A DNA stretch of 64,000 nt from Karstenula rhodostoma CBS 690.94 (Eukaryota > Ascomycota > Dothideomycetes > Pleosporales > Didymosphaeriaceae). The position numbers and the translations under genes are program-made. Under the pieces are notes generated by a model, which worked only from the letters and a program-made list of their open reading frames with translations, had not been told where the DNA came from and made no database searches. Positions within the stretch are counted from its first letter, which is position 1. Every line of letters begins with the position of its first letter. The stretch spans positions 28,685-92,684 of the forward strand of contig MU001496.1 of assembly GCA_010093485.1 (NCBI GenBank). The letters are read 5' to 3'. Positions 1 to 14,559 of the stretch are shown piece after piece.

Positions 1-260
1 GTATATTTTAGTAACTAAAATTATTTTTTTTAATTTAGGCCTAGGTATTTTTTTACTTTAGCGAATGTACGGGCCATTATTTTCCCACTTAGGGCCCTAA
101 AGTAAGGAGGCCTATATATATAGAATAATTACCCCCTACTAATTTATAATCTAAATATTAATACTATATATTAATTATATCTATATATACTCTAAATACT
201 AATACTATCTATATACTAATACTATATATTATATTATTATATTATACTTAGAATTAAATA

Positions 261-293
261 GGGGGTTTATAGAAAAGTTTACTATAAGCCCCC
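261..293. repeat. 33-bp hairpin-like motif, best copy of a dispersed family
   Basis: Five Gs, then TTATAG, then a short AAAAGTTTA loop, then CTATAAG and five Cs: the arms are nearly perfect inverted complements. Related copies (G-run, TATAGAAAAGTTT, partial C-run) start near 2520, 3678, 4565, 6224, 6846, 13906 and 13950, and inside each unit of the 6491-6700 tandem repeat. I saw none between 14 and 32 kb. It may be a transposon terminus or small MITE-like element; identity unknown. Confidence 0.55.
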
Positions 294-3200
294 TAATTAT
301 ATCTAGCCTACCTATTACCTATAAAAATATTTAGGTCCTCTATAGTATATACTCTAAAATATTTATATATATTAAAATTATTACTAGTATTATTATAAGG
401 GTAGTTACTAAGCTTATTTATTATAAATAGTAGATTACTAAAGTATCTAAATAGCTATTCCCTTTTTTTCTCTTTAAATATATATTTTTTAAGTACCTAT
501 ATCTACTCCTTATCTAGATTACTTAATTCTAACTACGTAAATTAGTTTACTAGATTAGTAAGGTATATATTTTTAGCTACTTAGACTATATTTATTATAA
601 TATCTATAATATACTTATTATACTTTTTTTATAGTATTACTTACTTAAGACTATCTTTTTTATAATTATAGAGGTAGATAAACTTATTCTAGTTAATTTT
701 AATATCTATATTATTAAAGAGTAAAGTAATACTATACTTTTTTTTTATAGGTAGTACTATTTAGTACTATATTTATATAGATAGGTTTAGGGGTATTAAG
801 ATTATAAATACCCCTAATTAGTTAAACTAGAATTTAGTAGTATAGAAGACTATTTTTTAATCCTCTATTATATCCTTAAAAATATTAAACTTTATTTAGT
901 TATTTAGAAGAAATAGGTAGTATATACTATTAAAAAGGGAAGCCTTTTATACTTTATAAATTATACTAATAATAGTATAGGTATTATTTTATTATTAGTA
1001 ATTACGAGTCTCCCTTATAGGTTAGTTAGTAAAGTACTTATTAGAATTAAATAATCTATAGAAGAGTTAAAATATATTATATACTTATATTATAGAATAA
1101 TAGGCGAGAAGGTAATTTAGAAAAGGTAGTAGAGAGGGGAAAGAAGGAAAAGAGAAGAGAGGAGAAAGAAAAGAAAAAAAAAAGGAAAAAAAAAAGTTAT
1201 AAAGTAATTACTAAATTATAAATAAATATTTTAGTAGGTTTACCTATATAATAGTATATAAGATATTACTAGATTATACTATCTAAAATAAAGATTATAA
1301 TAAAGGCTATTATAGTAGATTTTTAATACTATAGTAAAAAATATAAGTAAATAGTAAAATATATCTATAAATTAGAATTATTTATACTAACTATTATTAT
1401 ATAGTTCTAGATTATAATTCTACTTTAATCTCTATTACTATTATTTTATAGTTCTAAATTATAATTCTACTTTAATTACTATTATTATTATTCTATAATT
1501 CTAGACTATAACTTTACTTTAATCTTTATTACTTATTACTTTCTCTTTCTACTATTTTTACTAGACTTTTTTAGTACTATAATTAAATAGTTTATATTCT
1601 TTAAACCCTTATAGGCCTTAACCTATTTTATAATCTAACCACGTTTTTATATATTTAGAGGTATAAGATTACTAAAAGGTAGATAATATATTAAATATTA
1701 CTTTATATAATTAAATATATTCTATATACTATACTTATCTAAATACTCCTTAATATTTAATATTTACTTATTAGAACTCTATTCTATATTAGCTTTTTAG
1801 ATAGTCTTAAGTACTTTTATATAGGTATTATTAAATATCTAGAGACTATTATATTATATAGGAATAATAGTTAAATAAGTATTTTATAAATCTATTCTAG
1901 TATTTTTAATATACTTATTAAGCTCTATCTATATTCTAAATAGTATATTATTTACCTTTAGAATATAGTTTATAAAGTAGGCTATATTAGATTTCTTCTT
2001 TTTCTTAAGTATAGACTTAGTATAAAAGATATTATTTAGGTTAAAACTATATTTCTTTATTTAGACTACTTTATATATATCTAATTCTAGTTACCCTAAT
2101 TTAATAATATCCTTAGTAAAATTATCTAGAAAACTAAATATTCTAGTAATAGTTCTAGTAAAAGTAGAGGCTATAAAAGTATATATTATAATAGAAAATA
2201 GGACTAGAATAGGTTATTATTTAGAAGGGTATTTATAGTTTTTATACTCCTTTTTAATAAACTTTATAGTATATTTACTAAAAATAAAGAAATACTTATA
2301 GTTAGTATTATTAAGGGCTATATTATATTTAGGCCTTTTAATAAAGGTATCTAGTATATTTTTATATACCTAAATAATAATATTCTCTAGAATATTAAAG
2401 GTTTTAGTAAACTCCTTAATACTATTTTCCTTAATAGTATAGTTAAAAAAAGTAGATATTAATACTAGTAAAGTAAGTAGGTTTTTACTAGAAAAGTTAG
2501 TAAGGATAGTTATTATATAGGGGGTATATAGAAAAGTTTCTAAAGTACCCCTAAATAAATTAACTTATTTATATTATTAGATACTATATATTTCTTAGAT
2601 AGTAATATAGAAAAAATATATACTTAAATATTAGCTACTTTAATATTAATATTTAAGAATCTAGTTCTTTATATTTTAGTTTAAGGGGAAATCTATAAAA
2701 GTACTAATATAACTATTATTCTAGAGGTTATAGCTAGTACTAAATACCTAGAAGAATATAAAAAGAATATAAATCTTAGTTTTAGTATTATTCTAGAGAG
2801 ATTAAATCTAGTTATACTAGACTATACTATTAGAGGAGTAAATTAAAAATAGTATATACCCTAATAGTTTAAAAATCTTTTAGATAAGCTCCTAAATTAG
2901 GAGTATAAAAAACTATAAAATAATTTTTTTATTATAAACTAGAGTCTAGTCTATAATAAAGGCTATAATTACTTATATTTTTAGTAAGTATTTAAGAAAT
3001 TTATAGATAAGCTAGATATTATTAAGCTTATCTTAATTAATATTAGTAGGGATAGTATTATAATCTATATCTAGTATCTTTTTAAATAATTATTAAATAT
3101 AATTACTATATTCTTTTAGACTACCCTTAGAGAGTATATTATACTTTTTAAAAAGGGGGAACTAGTTATAAAACTAGAATTTATAGTCTAGATTATATTT

Positions 3201-6200
3201 TAGATTAAGGTAATTATTACTATATTTATATATAGAGTTCTTAGATTACTTCTCTATATTAACCTTAATATATAGGTATCTAAGGAAAGAATAAAACTTA
3301 ATAATTTAAATAGTCTTTTAAATATAGGTATTAACTATAGGAATATTTTAACTACTAGAGCTTTTATATATTATAAATATATATTTAAACTAGTATATAA
3401 ACTAGTTATTATAGGTATATTTATTTAATAGTATAAATACTTACTTAATAGTATAATAGTACTTTAGTAGAATAAACTAGCTAATAATATTTCTAGATTT
3501 AGAGATAATAGTACTATTAAAGTTATATTTAAGTATAAAATATACTATAGTTAGTTATATAAGCTTACTTTAAGTAATCTATTTATTATAAGTAGGGCTT
3601 AGAATATTTATTATAAACTCTACCTAGTTATTATATAGAAATCTAAAACGCACGTTATATATTATTAGTATATATTAGGGGGAAATATAGAAAAATTTCC
3701 TAACCTCCCTATAAGGGAACTTACTTAGAATCCTCCTTATTAAGTAGGTAGAGGTTATTATAATCTAGGTAGAACTCTATAATATAGCTAGTTTTAGCTA
3801 ACTCTTTATAGTATTTATCCTCCTACTTAGTAAACTTATTAAGAAGGTTTAGATTCTCTAGTAACTTTAAGTAGTTTTTAATATTTTCTATACCCCTAGG
3901 TATAGAATAGCCTAATAATAGAAATAATCTATATAGGTATAATTATAAGATAATCTTTTATATAGAGTTTTAATTCTATAAAAAGTCTTATATCTTATTA
4001 TAAAATACTAGTCTAAACTTATAATTAAAAGTATAGATATACTTACTTAGAGGTTTAGTTAGTAGGGAATTAGGCTATATTTTATAGTTCTAGAAATTAA
4101 ACTTATCTAGCTTAAAGCTATTTTTCTTAGTAAATAATTTAATATTCTCCTTAATATAGAACTAGAAAATATAGAAACCGATAAACTTAGCTATATAATT
4201 ATAGAAGGCTATAAAGATAATATACTAGTTATAAGAATTTTTATAATTTTAAATACTTAAATTAGTATTAGGGAAACTAGTAACTACTTTAAAACTAGAT
4301 ATAGCTAATAACTTATTAGGGGAAATTATAAAAATAGTAAAGTAAATTAATATTTATATAAGCTTAATTACTATCTAATAGTAAAGTCTAGTTAAAATAA
4401 AATAAAGAAAGGATTTAGATTTATTTTTAAACTACTTATAATTCGAGTTTATAATAGGCTAGATAGGTTACTTTTTATAGATATTAATAAGTTTTAGGTT
4501 AAGGTAGTATTTATAATCTAGTATAACCTATAATAAGTTAGTAGAATAAAATAAAATATAGCTAGGGGGTTTATAGAAAAGTTTTCTATAAATCTATTAG
4601 AAATATACCTTAAGTATAATTACCCCTACTTAAATAGTTTTACCTAATTTAATTATATTAGTAATAATCCTATTTTTAATAAATACTATTTTATTAATAC
4701 TAGCTAGTATATTAGCTATTTATTTTATAGTAATTACTTATTACTATTTAAAAGAGAGTATTATATATAGTATTAACTTATACCTTATATTAGTAATATA
4801 TATAGAGGTATAGACCTCCTTAAAGTATATTAGGGCGAATACACTATTATTATTACCTATTTTAAAAATTTCCACGCTATAGTTATTAGCTTACTTAGTA
4901 GGAAAAGATATTATATTAGTTACCTTACTTTATTTACTTCTTTATAGTATATTATAATTATCCTCTATTATAGTATTTTTAATATCCCTATAAACTATTT
5001 CTATTTTCTCTTTAGTAATTATTTCTAGTATATAGAATACTAATATATTATCCTTTATTATAGACTAGAAAGCTAGTAGAGTAATTTTTAAGTATTTTTA
5101 ATAAAGATTATTAGTTATATAGATAATTAGATTCTTAGTATAATTAAAGTCTATAATAGTTTTAATATTATATAGATAGTATTTTATATACTTTTAGAGT
5201 ATATTAATAAAGACTCTATATAACTAGTACTTTATAATATCTATATTTATTATATAAACTATTATTAGGTATAAATATATAGACTTCTCTAGCTAGATCT
5301 TAATAATTAGGTTCTATAAAATATAAGTATTCTATTTTTTAATATTAACTAGAAAAGATATAAAGACTTTTTTATTTAATATTTTTTAAATATATTATAG
5401 CTCTATTATACCGGGGACGGTATTATTATATATAAATATATCCTCCTCTAGCTTAGAAATTAGATTACTAACTTTTAATTATTTTATAGCTAGGTAAGAA
5501 AATATACCTTAAGAGCTAATATTATTAACTACCTTTTAGGTAGCTCGTATATTTATTTTTCTATTCTATACCCTAATAGTACTAGATTATATCTATATAG
5601 TAAGGGCTTTTATATATCCCTTTTAAATTAATACTACTAGGTTTTTTAGGGTATATATTTTATTAAGGGGTTAGTTTAGTTATAGGATAATTTTATAACT
5701 AATCTATAGGTATATAAGGATTATATCTTCTCCCTTAATTTTTACTTAGTTAAAAAATAATTATATAGGTTAGGTAAGGATATACTCTACCTTTTTTATA
5801 AAATAGATCTAATAGAATACTAGACTTTAGAACTATTATACTTTAAATAAAATAGTAAGTAATAGGATTTTATTTATTTTTAAGATACCCTTTTTAACTA
5901 CTCTATCTAAGTTTAATAACTATTTACTAAGTTTAATATACTATATAATTTCTTTATAGGCTAAAGTAATAAGCGGGTTTATAATATATATTTAAATAAA
6001 GGTATTAGGAGATATAGTAAATATCTTATTAGTAAAATTCCTAGGACTAGTAATTTACTTTAAAAAAGGTATTAAATCTAATATATATAGGGTTTTATTT
6101 ATATAGACTAAGGTTACTTTTATTTTATTAGTTATTATATTCTCTATATCTCTACTATTACTATTATTAAATACTTTATTTTTAAAAAAAATAATAGGTA

Positions 6201-6490
6201 TATTATTTAGTAGTTAATTATTAGGGGGATAGTTAGGAAAGTTTTAGAAAGTATTTATATATCTAATTTATACTATAGAAGTAGGAGTATATAGACTTAG
6301 TAACCTAGTATACTTTTATTTTATAGTTAGGTTAGGTATAGTAAGGCCAGCTTTACTTAAGTCTAATTAAGGTAAAGGAGGCTAGTTAGGGTTTAGGTTA
6401 TACTAGTTTAGGAAACCAAATTTATTAATATATTTTTCTAAATCTAGGATATTAAAAGAGGAGATCTCTATATTAGATAATATATTATAA

Positions 6491-6700
6491 ATATATAGGG
6501 GGTACTTAGAAAACTTTTTAATATCCCCCTTTAGACTAGTATAAAAGTATAGTAGTTATAGATATATAGGGGTATATAAAAAACTTTTTAATATCCCCCC
6601 TTAGACTAGTATAAGAGTATAGTAGTTATAGATATATAAAAGTATATAGAAAACTTTTTAATATCTCCCCCTATACTAGTATAGAAGTATAGTAGTAATA
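6491..6700. repeat. Three tandem copies of a 70-bp unit
   Basis: Units begin near 6491, 6562 and 6632, a period of 70-71 bp. Each has a G-run, then TAGAAAACTTTTTAATATC, a C-run, ACTAGTATA and GTATAGTAGT. Copies differ by scattered transitions and small indels. Each unit carries one copy of the hairpin-like motif. Confidence 0.75.
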
Positions 6701-9700
6701 AATATAATAAATATATTAAACTAGTATAGTTTTATAGATAGAAAAGAAAAGATAATAAAGAGAAAAGAAGACTATATACTAAATAATATTAGTAAACTAA
6801 TTTCTATTATAATAGATTCTAATTTATACTAAGTTAGTAATTACTATAAGGGTTTATAGGAAAGTTTCTAGCTTATTACTTATTTAGTTAAAAGTAGTCT
6901 ATTAGCTAGGGCTATATTATTTAAAAATCCTTAGAAAAATTTAGTATATTTAGTATTTTTCTTAGCTAAATCTAACTAGTTATTATACTTATAATACTAG
7001 AGGTACTATAGTAGCTAAGGGTAATAGAAATAAAAGCTATAGTAGAGGTAGTAAGAGGGTATTAAAAAATAGAGTAGATAAGAGTAGAGAGTAGAAAAAA
7101 TAAAGAGTTTAAGTAGTATATATTTTATTTAAATACTCTATTTATTTACCTATACTAAGCCTATATTATATAACTAGTACGTTATCTAGATAAGAAATCT
7201 AAATAAAAAATAATTATATTTTACTTAAAATTAAATAGAGTATTAACTTATCTATATTTCTTTATAGGAGTGTCCCTTATATATTACCTAGTTATTAGCT
7301 TAGTAAGGTATAAATATATAATATTACTATTTTTTTTACTATATATCTAGTCCTTTTATATTCTAGTCTCTATTTTAGGTATATAATAGAAGTAGTTAGT
7401 TATATTATTCTAATATAAGATATATTTTTATAATCTAGTTTAATTCTAAAATAATCCTTCCTACTTTATAGTTATCTCTAAAATTAATTACTTTTATAAA
7501 GTATATTTTAAAGTTATATAATAAGTTTATATTCTATTTATTTCTTTTTATTTCCTTAATTTTATTAATCTATTTAGAGCGTGTAGCTTTATATTTATTC
7601 TAAAGGATAGCCTAAATATTATAAATTATATATTTATTAATATAAAAATCTTATTAGGCTAGAATAGTTTTTACTTTACTTATTCCTAGAAATATCTACT
7701 CTAGATAGTAGTTAGTAGGTATTAGATAAAACTAGTAGTTACTTTTTACCTATTTATTATTTATAGTATATTAATAGGTTATAATAGTATCTCTAATATA
7801 CTTAACTTAGCTACTATTAATATTAGTATATTAATTCTATCTATATTTAAACAGGTCTCCTTTAATAAAATAGGTAATATAGTATAGCCTCTAGTAGGCT
7901 ATATAAGTAGGTAATTTATTATAGAATAACTTAGTATATAGCTTACTAGTATTATTAGTATTCTATATAAAAAAGTCGAGTTTTTTTTTTTATTTAGTAG
8001 AGGTAAAAGGTATATATAATAGGGAGCTTACTATTTATAAATTAGGGTAGTATACTAGGGCTATATAGGTATAAACTTACTTTAGAAAGAGAGTTATTTT
8101 ATAGGTATTATTATATCCCTATAAGTATAGCTATAGGGTATTAGAGTATATAAGGGTAATAGGCCCTAGTATATTAGTATTAGTATTAGTATTACTAATA
8201 GTTATCTCTTTAGCTAGGGAGTTTATAGTATCTAAATAGAGCTAGTTTATATAAGAGGGTAGAATCTTAGTATATAAATATTATAAAGTTATTTAAAAGG
8301 GGTATATATTATCCTTAAGGTATTACTATCTAGAAAACTATTAATAATAATATAATAGTAGATTTTATTTAGGGACTAGAATTATATATAGATAAGAATA
8401 AGTATTTTTACTATATTACTAGCCTTATTAAAATATATATTAGGGATAGTATCTACTAGTATTAGCCTAGTAAGGCTAAATTTACTATTCTAACTAATCT
8501 ATTTACCTATCTAGATAAGGCTATAGAAGTTTACTAGTAGTATAAAATATAGTATTATATATATATCTAGTATATCTAGGCCTTCTATAAGAATACTTAT
8601 AGCTACTATAATACCTATTTTTAAGGCCTAGAATTATACTAGACTTATAAATTATTCTTCCTCTTTTATCTTTTTATAGTACTTAGAATAGTTAAATTAT
8701 AGAGCTAGTATATTTATAGTTATAGTAAGGTTAATATAAATAAGGACCTTTTTATATAATTAGAGAACCTTTTTAATATATTTTACTATAGCTATTATAG
8801 GGTCTATACTTATTATATATAAGGTATAAATTTTATACTAGATTTTAGACTAAATAGTAGACTCTCTAAAGGTTATAATATTAGTAGAAAGTTTAAGAAG
8901 TTAAAAGGCTTAGTTCTATTTAGTAGGTAGTAGGGTTATAGAGAGAAGTATAAGAGAGATATAGTATTTAATAAGTATATAGAGATTATAAAGGTAAGGA
9001 TAATAAACTATATTTAGGAGAATAATATAATAGAACTTATCTACTATAATTCTTTCTAATATTTCTAATACTTTTTATCTAATAATATAGGCCTAGAAGA
9101 AATTCTTTAAAATACTTTTAGGGGTTATTAGAATAATAGATACTTATTTATTATATACTCCTTATTACTATATAGTAGCTCTAATCTATAATTTAGAATA
9201 ATAATAAAGAAGATTAGAGTAGAATACTACTAGTAAAATAATAATAATAGTTTAACTATAGTCTAGAAAGTAAATAGAAAAGAGGAAAAAGAGACTTTTA
9301 CTAAATCTAGTACCTATAATATAGATAATTATACTCTTCCCTATTAAAATTATATAGAGAGCTTACTCTTATTATCCTCTAAACTAGATTAACTTTTTAA
9401 GATTCTCTTATAATAGTTATATTATATTAATACCTAGATAATTAGAATAGATAGCTTTTTTAGTTTTCTAGAGGATCTTTTTTTCTTAGGTTAGAAGGAA
9501 CCCTAGGGCCTTATACTACTTAGTAGATATCTTAAAATATACCTCTAAATTATTAAATTTATAAGTAAAAATTCTTAAAATATCTAGAGTATAGACTATA
9601 TAGGCTATTTCTAGTAAATAGCTAGCTTATATTTTATAGGCTTCTACCTCTACTTTATTTATTATTTTATTAACCTCCTTCTTTAATAGTTTCTATAGTA

Positions 9701-12700
9701 GGCGATTAGTAGTAGAAAGTTGTCTACTAAAAGTAATAAAGAAATAGTATATTATACTAATATTAATCTCTTTTCCTATTTAATAAAGTATTACCCGCCT
9801 TATAATATAATTAAGAGCCTAAAAGGTAGTTTATTACTTACTAAGTAGGTCTAGCTAAAGTAGGTAACTCTAGACTTAATTATAGTAATAGTTATATATC
9901 TCCTTATTAATTTATCCCTATATAGTAAGGTAGAAAGGATAAATAAGCTAGATATACTAGACTAAAAGGCTACCTACTTTATAAGAAAAAAAATAGTAGA
10001 TAGTCTTTATAGACTTATCTCTATTATAGCCCTTATAGTATTAAGAAATAATAGTAATAAGGCTATTATAAAGGAATATATTCTAGATACTAGTTATATA
10101 ACTATTCTTAAGTTATAAGCTTAATACCTTAGTACTATAACTAGACTAGCTACTTATAAAGTATATAAAATTTAAGAGTATACTAAAGAATTTTTAAATA
10201 AGGTTATAGTACTACTATATCTAGATATAGTTTTTAATACTAGTAAATAGATAACTTTTAGAGTCCTTTATATTAAATAACTATAAAAGCTATTAAATAA
10301 TAAAACTAATACTATACTTAAGTTATAGGTTATCTATATTAAAAATATTAAAACTAGGGGTTATATTTTTTAGGTCTTCTCTTAGTATATCCTATAGGAT
10401 AAAGGGTAGCCCTATCTATATTTATATAAATACTAGTTAATAGAAAAGGATAGATACCTCCTTAAATAGATTACTTACTATAGAAGAGAATAAAGTAAGG
10501 TTTATTTTAATTCTATAAATAGTTATACTATCCCTATTCTAGTAGATAAAAGTATTTAAATTCTCTCTATATTAAAAGGTACTAAGGAAGTATACTATAT
10601 TAATAAATTAATTTATAAAGGTAAGATACTTTATAATAAAATAGTTATATACCTATATTTTAAATATATTATATAGCTCTTTATTCTAATCCTCTACCTT
10701 ATAGTTATCTAGTTTAGTAATAAGAAAGCTAGCCTCCTTTTAGAAAATTAGTAAATTAGAATTAGAATAATTTAGAGTTTCTATAGGTACTATATAGAGA
10801 AGTATATCTTAGAAATACTATAAACTAGTAAACCTATATATCTTTTTAAGGGCTAATATATTAGTAGTAAAGTTATAAGCCTTTTAAAATCTATTACTTT
10901 AGGGGGAGAGACTAAGAAAGGCTACTAGGGTAATAAAAACGAGTTTAAACTAAGTAGACTAGCTAGTTTATTCTAGTAAGGAGAGCTAGAAAGTATAATA
11001 ATATCCTTTAAATAGGTTTAAATATATATAGTTATAGTACTCTTTAATAATAGGGGGAACTTCTATTATATCTAAATAGGTTATAACCTACTTCTAAGCT
11101 AATTACTAATATTTTTATAAATAAAGGGTCTTAGGTTATATAGCCCTAAAAGATAAAGTATAAAAGAAAAAGAAAAAGATTTTCTAAAGAGGGTTAGTAT
11201 AGTAAAGAATAGAGTTTTAATAAAATTTAATAGGGACTATAGGAATATTATATTTATACTCCTATATTACTTAAATTTATATAAAGTAGGAGGTTTTTAT
11301 TATTATATTTTACTATATATAAGCTATACTCTTTATAGTAGTATATAGGTAGAAGAGTTTAAATTTAAGTTTAGCTTTAGGTATAGTAATAAATACTAGG
11401 CACGCTTACTATATAGTAATACTAGTAAAGATTTCTAAAAATCTAGTATATATTATTTATAAATTTATAAATATAAAAGATATACTAGGTATAAATTATA
11501 GCTATTATTTCTATATATACTATATCTATACTAAAATACGTTATAACTAGGACTTTAGAAAAGAGGTTATACTATAATTTAGTTATATAGTAGGAGTAAT
11601 AGACTTAGCTAAGAATAATATAAATTAAAAGTAATAAGAATTAGAATATAAATTAATTAAAAATATAAAGATATTATATAGCTTAGATAGGGTTCCTATA
11701 ATACTAGTAAAAGGTACTTTAAATTAGTAGGTTATACTAAAATAGGTAAATAGGGGCGGGATAAAAGGAAAGAATTATTAGCTTATAACTATTTTAATAT
11801 AGTTAAAGTACTAGAGACTATACTTAGTTATACTATTATAGGAATAACTATAAATTATATAATTATTATATAGATAAGTAAATATATTATACTTTATAGT
11901 AGCTTTAGTAATAATTAAGCTATATATATTATAGTAATAACTATTACTATATACTAGTAGACTAGAATAGGGTATTTTAGCCTTAATAGGGATAATAAAG
12001 TCCTTATAGTTTTATAGAAAAGAATAGTTATTAAATAGGTTATTAACTAACTCTTAGATTTTATATCTTTATTTAGGTATAGTAGTATTATAGTACTCTT
12101 TACTAAAGTAAAAGAATATCTTACTAGAAAGGAGAGTATAGTAATATAATATATAGGATATAAAGTTATAAGCTTTATTAAAATAGATAAATATTACTTA
12201 GACTATAGTAGATAGAGGAGGTAGTCTCGATTTTAGCCCTAATTTAGATTAAAATTAGTAGGCTACTAAGGTAGAGGGAATATATAGTATTATTTAATTT
12301 TAGCTATAGTCTAGACTAAAATTAGATAACTATTAAACTAGACTAGAAAAATATTATATATTAATATATAATAAGGGTAATATAGTTACTAGTATTAAAT
12401 AATAAATATACTAGTAATAATAGTATATATATTATTAGGTATTCGCGAAGAAAAGAAACTAATTAAGAGTAATTTACTAGATATACTATAGTATATATAT
12501 AAAGCTATATATTCTAGGGGCCCTATATATAGGGAAGTATATAATAAAAATAGCTTTACTAGTAATATCTTTATAGTATCTATACTAGAGGATATAGTAT
12601 AATAGATATATTAATATATTTTAAAAAAGAATATTACCTAGTTTATTATATAAGAGTATAAAAGTTAGATAGTAGAGAATAAAAAGGCTAATATTAGGGA

Positions 12701-14007
12701 AGTATATAAAAGTACTAGTAGGGTTAATACTAAAAAGAGGTATACTAAAAAATAAAATAATAAAGAGGAGGACTAAGATATAAAAAAAAAAAAAAAGAAA
12801 TAGCTAAAAGAAGCTAGTATAAAAAAGGTAAATAAAAGACTAAAGTAAAAATTAGAAAAAGTAATAGTATAAAAGGTAGTAAGTATATAAAACTTATCTA
12901 TTATAATAGCTAAAAATATTATAATAAGTAAAAAGGAGTAAAGATATAAAAAGTTTATCTAGAATTTACTAGGAGTAGGTATAGATATAATAGGCGGTAT
13001 AATTAGTAGGGCTATAGTAATTAGAGTAGTAAACTATTTATAGGATTAGAAAATAGTACTATAGATATAGAGAGTATAGTATAAAAAGGGAAAAAGGTTC
13101 TTTACTAATATAGAAAATAGAGTAAGTAAACTTATAGTAGGGGAAGGTATATTATTTAGAGGAAATAGAGGAAGTAATATAAATTAAAAATAAAACTAGC
13201 TAGTACTATTATAGTATTTAAGAGGTATATATATAAAGTCTAGCCTTATAGGGGGGGATATAGTAAAATTTATATTACTATATATAATAGTAAAGTAGGG
13301 CTAGACTATTAGAATTATTAGAGAGATAAGATAATAATAGATATAGGTAGTAATTTAAATAGAATTTAAAATAATAGAAATAATAGTATAGGAGTAAAAA
13401 GTACTATCTAATAGATAAAAAAAAGGCTATATAATTATAGTAAAGAAATACTTATTTAGAGTTTTATATTATATAGTAAAAGGGGAAAAAGTTATAGAGT
13501 ATATAGACCTATCTATATAAAAAAAGTTTAGAAAATAACTAGAGATAGAAAAGAGGTAGTATATACTAAAGGTAAAGTTTAGAATTAGAATATTTATAAT
13601 TTTATCTTAGAATACTATCTTAAATATATATATTAAAAAAGGTATAACTATAATATAGTTTAGCTTCTAAATAGATATAGTTATAAAGTATAATAAGGAG
13701 GTATTTAAGGGTTCTATAATAATTAAGGATATATATATTACCTATATAATAGATAAACTACCTTCTAAAAAATTATTATTAGAGGAACTATTAGATAGTA
13801 ACTTAGTAAGATATAACTTAGTAAGAGGTCTATAGCTAGTATATTATACTATTAAAAAGGAAAGTTTTAGTAATATTAGTATATAGGAGGATATACCTTA
13901 TAATAGGGGTTAATAGAAAAGTTTAGATATATATAAAGGATTATACTAAGGGGGGCTATAGAAAAGTTAAACTTTTCTAACTACCTCTATTATAGTTTCT
14001 AGATACT

Positions 14008-14373
14008 AGGTATTAATTAATAGGATAATTAATATTAGTTAATAGGATATTAAGTATTAGTTAATAGAATAATTAGTATTAGTTAATAAAATATTAAGTA
14101 TTAGTTAATAGAATATTAAGTATTAGTTAATAGGATANNNNNNNNNNNNNNNNNNNNNNNNNNNNNNNNNNNNNNNNNNNNNNNNNNNNNNNNNNNNNNN
14201 NNNNNNNNNNNNNNNNNNNNNNNNNNNNNNNNNNNNNNNNNNNNNNNNNNNNNNNNNGTATTAGTTAATAGGATATTAAGTATTAGTTAATAGAATAATC
14301 GGTATTAGTTAATAGGTAGAATAATTAGTATTAGTTAATAGGATACTAGGTATTAGTTAATAGAATATTAGGT
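14008..14373. repeat. 22-bp minisatellite around an assembly gap
   Basis: A unit of about 22 bp, with the core GTATTAGTTAATAG followed by GATATTAA or AATAATTA, is repeated on both sides of the N run. Several units are visible on each side, and one on the right carries a 4-bp insertion. The repeat probably caused the gap, so the true array may be longer or shorter than shown. Confidence 0.85.
14138..14257. other. Assembly gap, 120 N
   Basis: A run of 120 N lies inside the minisatellite. It joins two contigs across a repeat; the size is probably estimated rather than measured. Confidence 0.99.
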
Positions 14374-14559
14374 ATTACTATTTCGTGTATATACTACTTT
14401 TTATAGAATATATAGTATATATCCTATAACCTAATATACTTAGAATTAATACTCTAGAAATATCTACTTTTCTATTTTCTAGAAAAGCTATTTAAATAGG
14501 CTATAATTAAAGAGATTACTATCCTATAGTAGAAAGGAACTTAAATAAAGCTACCCTAA

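Noticed and set aside
14008..14373. CRISPR-like array
   Set aside because: The 22-bp units follow each other without unique spacers; it is a eukaryotic minisatellite.
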